Source: an uncultured Oscillospiraceae bacterium (GTDB lineage: Bacteria; Bacillota; Clostridia; Oscillospirales; Oscillospiraceae). Taken from it: DNA of 13,798 bases. The stretch covers positions 1 to 13,798 of the forward strand of contig CAKTUT010000030.1 in the NCBI GenBank assembly GCA_934621665.1. The letters are read 5' to 3'. The notes beneath the pieces are model-generated. The model saw nothing but the letters and a program-made list of their open reading frames with translations. It did not search any database and was not told where the DNA came from. The position numbers and the translations under genes were made by a program. This document shows, piece by piece, positions 12,100 to 13,798 of this stretch. Positions within the stretch are counted from its first letter, which is position 1, and each line of letters opens with the position of its first letter.

Positions 12100-13533
12100 C
12101 TATAGGGACGGCTCGTTGCTGCCCGGTCGGGCGTGGTGATAGACCAGCACTGGCGTGCCGTCATCTACGTTTTCGTAGATCGTTTTCATCGCCTCCAGCG
12201 GCGTATTGATGCAGCCATGCGAGCCGTTTTCCAGATAGATATCGCCGCCAAACTCGGTGCGCCATGACGCGTCGTGCAGACCAATCGTGTTGTCCTCGGA
12301 GATGGGAACCCAGTATTCTACGAAAACAGACCATGTGTCACCGGAAAGCGTGATCTGGCGCTCCCGTTCGCCGGTAAAGTACAGCCCGCGCGGCGTGGCG
12401 CTGACATTGTTTGAGCCGGAGACGATGTCGGTGGAGACGAGCACCTTGCCGTTTTTGTAGAATGTCATGACCTGATTGGTCAGATCGACCTCAATGTATG
12501 TATCCTGAATGACAAATGGTTCGCCGGTAACGGCGTCAAGGCAGTTGAACGAGGCAGTTACATCGCCGCTTTCCAGCGTCAGGAGCACGGCCTCCAGCTG
12601 GTCGCACAGCGCCTGTTCGTCGAGAACGTAGCTGCATTGCAGCATCGAAATGGGGATCGGGCCGTCCACGTACGAATTGAGCATAAAATCCGTATTGTAG
12701 GTGTTATACTGCTCACCCCATGCGGCAGCGAGCGACGAGAGCTTCGCGCGGTCAACGGAGACGATGCCGCTTTCATCCACCGACAGCAGAGAAGAAATTG
12801 TGGAGGTAGAGAGCGAGGTGGTATCGTCGCGCAGCGAAACGCGGATGGTCATGTTTTCCACACGCGATTGGAGCTCATCGGCAAGGTCAAGATCAAGCTC
12901 GGAGAGCGTGTACTGCGGTGCAAGATAACACTCGCTGCCGGAGATTTCAATCACAGGGCTGGACGCACCGTTTTCTGTCACGGTGCAGGCGGAGAGCGCG
13001 TCAGTAATGCGCTCGGTTACAGCGTCCATGTTAAGCTCGTTGCCGCGTTGCTCCGTCTCCAGAACAAATCGGCCGTTCTGATAATAAAACTGTGCGTCCT
13101 GCGGCTGTGTGCGCGCAGCGCTGTTCAGCGCAGCGGTTACCGCGTCAAGCGTTAAACTGCTCAGATCAAAGGACGCGGCGCGCATCGTGTTGTGGCGCTC
13201 ACGCGCCCATTCCAGCTGCTGCCGGATGGGAAGCTTTGAAAATGCCTCGGTGGTGGGGGCAATCAGCTCAGGAAATTCTACGTCAATCTTTGCAAGCGTT
13301 CCGTTCAGAATGCCAAGCTCGTCAAGCGAGAACGTCAGCGGCTCCTGGCCGTCCTCTGCAATTTGGACGGTGGCGCGCCGGGCATATTCCTGCATGGCGC
13401 AGGCGCGCGAAAGGAGCGCGGCATACTCGCTGTGTGCGTTCGTCAGACTGCGCATCAGCAGCATTCCTCCGGCCAGCAGCGCCAGCAGGAGAAGCACAAT
13501 GACAGTGAAAACCCATTTTTTCGTTTGCGTCAT
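12100..13533 (-). CDS. Membrane-anchored L,D-transpeptidase (YkuD) with peptidoglycan-binding region
   Basis: L,D-transpeptidases make 3-3 cross-links or attach proteins to peptidoglycan outside the membrane. The 477-residue product has one N-terminal membrane anchor (about 8-27, after TQTKK). A long extracellular region (about 35-340) follows, of the kind seen before YkuD domains in Clostridia (PG_binding_4-like; assigned by architecture, not by clear motifs). The C-terminal YkuD domain runs from about 345 to 470. Its catalytic signature is present: H420 in GLHDASW, then SHGCINTP with S438, H439 and nucleophile C441. DTYIEVDLTNQVMTFYKNGK and ATPRGLYF are typical of the fold. The start at 13533 has GGAG 10 bases upstream, a weak-to-moderate site. 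It is a single-gene unit with its own promoter and terminator. Confidence 0.93.
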   Translation of the reverse strand: MTQTKKWVFTVIVLLLLALLAGGMLLMRSLTNAHSEYAALLSRACAMQEYARRATVQIAEDGQEPLTFSLDELGILNGTLAKIDVEFPELIAPTTEAFSKLPIRQQLEWARERHNTMRAASFDLSSLTLDAVTAALNSAARTQPQDAQFYYQNGRFVLETEQRGNELNMDAVTERITDALSACTVTENGASSPVIEISGSECYLAPQYTLSELDLDLADELQSRVENMTIRVSLRDDTTSLSTSTISSLLSVDESGIVSVDRAKLSSLAAAWGEQYNTYNTDFMLNSYVDGPIPISMLQCSYVLDEQALCDQLEAVLLTLESGDVTASFNCLDAVTGEPFVIQDTYIEVDLTNQVMTFYKNGKVLVSTDIVSGSNNVSATPRGLYFTGERERQITLSGDTWSVFVEYWVPISEDNTIGLHDASWRTEFGGDIYLENGSHGCINTPLEAMKTIYENVDDGTPVLVYHHARPGSNEPSL

Positions 13534-13572
13534 ATTGTAAAAACTCCGTAAAATGTGATTTTTATATCATAC

Positions 13573-13600
13573 ATTATACAGTTTCTTAGCGCAAATGCAA
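13573..13600 (-). promoter_or_regulatory. Promoter of the L,D-transpeptidase gene
   Basis: Minus strand: TTGCAT (13600-13595), 16-base spacer, perfect TATAAT (13578-13573). It is the only promoter proposed here without a TGn extension. The leader would be about 30 bases. Confidence 0.7.
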
Positions 13601-13627
13601 GTGCTGCTTCACGGCCAGATACAGCAG

Positions 13628-13796
13628 GAAGCCCATCACACCGTGATGGGCTTCTCAGCCTGTCGAAAAACCTCGTAGAGTTCCGCCGCGCACGGCGGAA
13701 TAAAGTATCAATTCGTTTTGTCCGGCGGCGTGTACGTCGGGCAAAACACACTACGTGCCGCAAGTGTGGAATTTGTGCGCAATTCGCGCACAAATT
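13628..13796. repeat. Cluster of four inverted repeats in non-coding right edge
   Basis: The last 170 bases contain four separate hairpin-forming repeats: GAAGCCCATCAC/GTGATGGGCTTC (13628-13654), TTCCGCCG/CGGCGGAA (13681-13700), GTTTTGTCCG/CGGGCAAAAC with one wobble (13715-13747), and AATTTGTGCGC/GCGCACAAATT (13770-13796). None has a clear T-run inside the window. A minus-strand frame at 13530-13793 is open, but it runs over the L,D-transpeptidase promoter and has no family resemblance. I regard the stretch as intergenic, possibly a REP-like element or the 3' end of a neighbouring gene's transcript. Confidence 0.55.
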
Positions 13797-13798
13797 AT

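Noticed and set aside
13530..13793. Minus-strand frame of 87 codons at the right edge
   Set aside because: It is Arg-rich, spans several palindromes and the L,D-transpeptidase promoter, overlaps that gene's start and shows no family pattern or ribosome binding site.

Overview
The window reads as chromosomal DNA of a fairly GC-rich anaerobic Firmicute, probably order Oscillospirales (Clostridia). Four things support this: the gene order rimP-nusA-ylxR-ylxQ-infB, a short 371-residue NusA of the Bacillus/Clostridium type, Mini-ribonuclease III with RqcH, and secreted proteins carrying S-layer homology (SLH) repeats. Genus cannot be fixed from the sequence alone. No tRNA, rRNA, CRISPR array, transposase or phage gene was recognised.

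Region 1 (1-4272, minus strand) is the translation/transcription operon rimP-nusA-ylxR-ylxQ-infB. The genes are tightly packed, and infB runs off the left edge after 617 codons. The operon has a good promoter and a terminator-like hairpin in its leader, which suggests attenuation. Region 2 (4397-5552) holds two unrecognised membrane-protein genes that converge on a shared bidirectional terminator.

Region 3 (5565-8799, minus strand) is a second operon-like run. It starts with Mini-III (23S rRNA maturation) and RqcH (ribosome-associated quality control), which overlap by 11 bases. A small 10-cysteine metal-binding-type protein follows 4 bases later, then a 45-codon ORF with a good ribosome binding site. 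Last comes a Cys/Gly-rich 113-residue protein with 21 cysteines and a three-times-repeated GxVGGxS motif. The last three are the least understood genes in this run.

Region 4 (8830-12022, plus strand) holds three separately promoted genes. The first is a secreted CHAP-type peptidoglycan hydrolase with three SLH repeats. The second is a divergent phosphoglucose-isomerase-fold protein in which nearly all recognisable catalytic and phosphate-binding residues are replaced. The third is a 136-residue P-loop protein. Region 5 (12052-13600, minus strand) is a membrane-anchored L,D-transpeptidase. The right edge (13628-13798) holds no convincing gene but several closely spaced inverted repeats.

The best candidates for undescribed biology are the PGI-like pseudoenzyme at 10169-11461, which has a Cys/His cluster where the catalytic glutamate should be, and the Cys-rich cassette downstream of rqcH. 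A recurring feature is that seven of the eight promoters proposed here carry an extended -10 (TGn) element.
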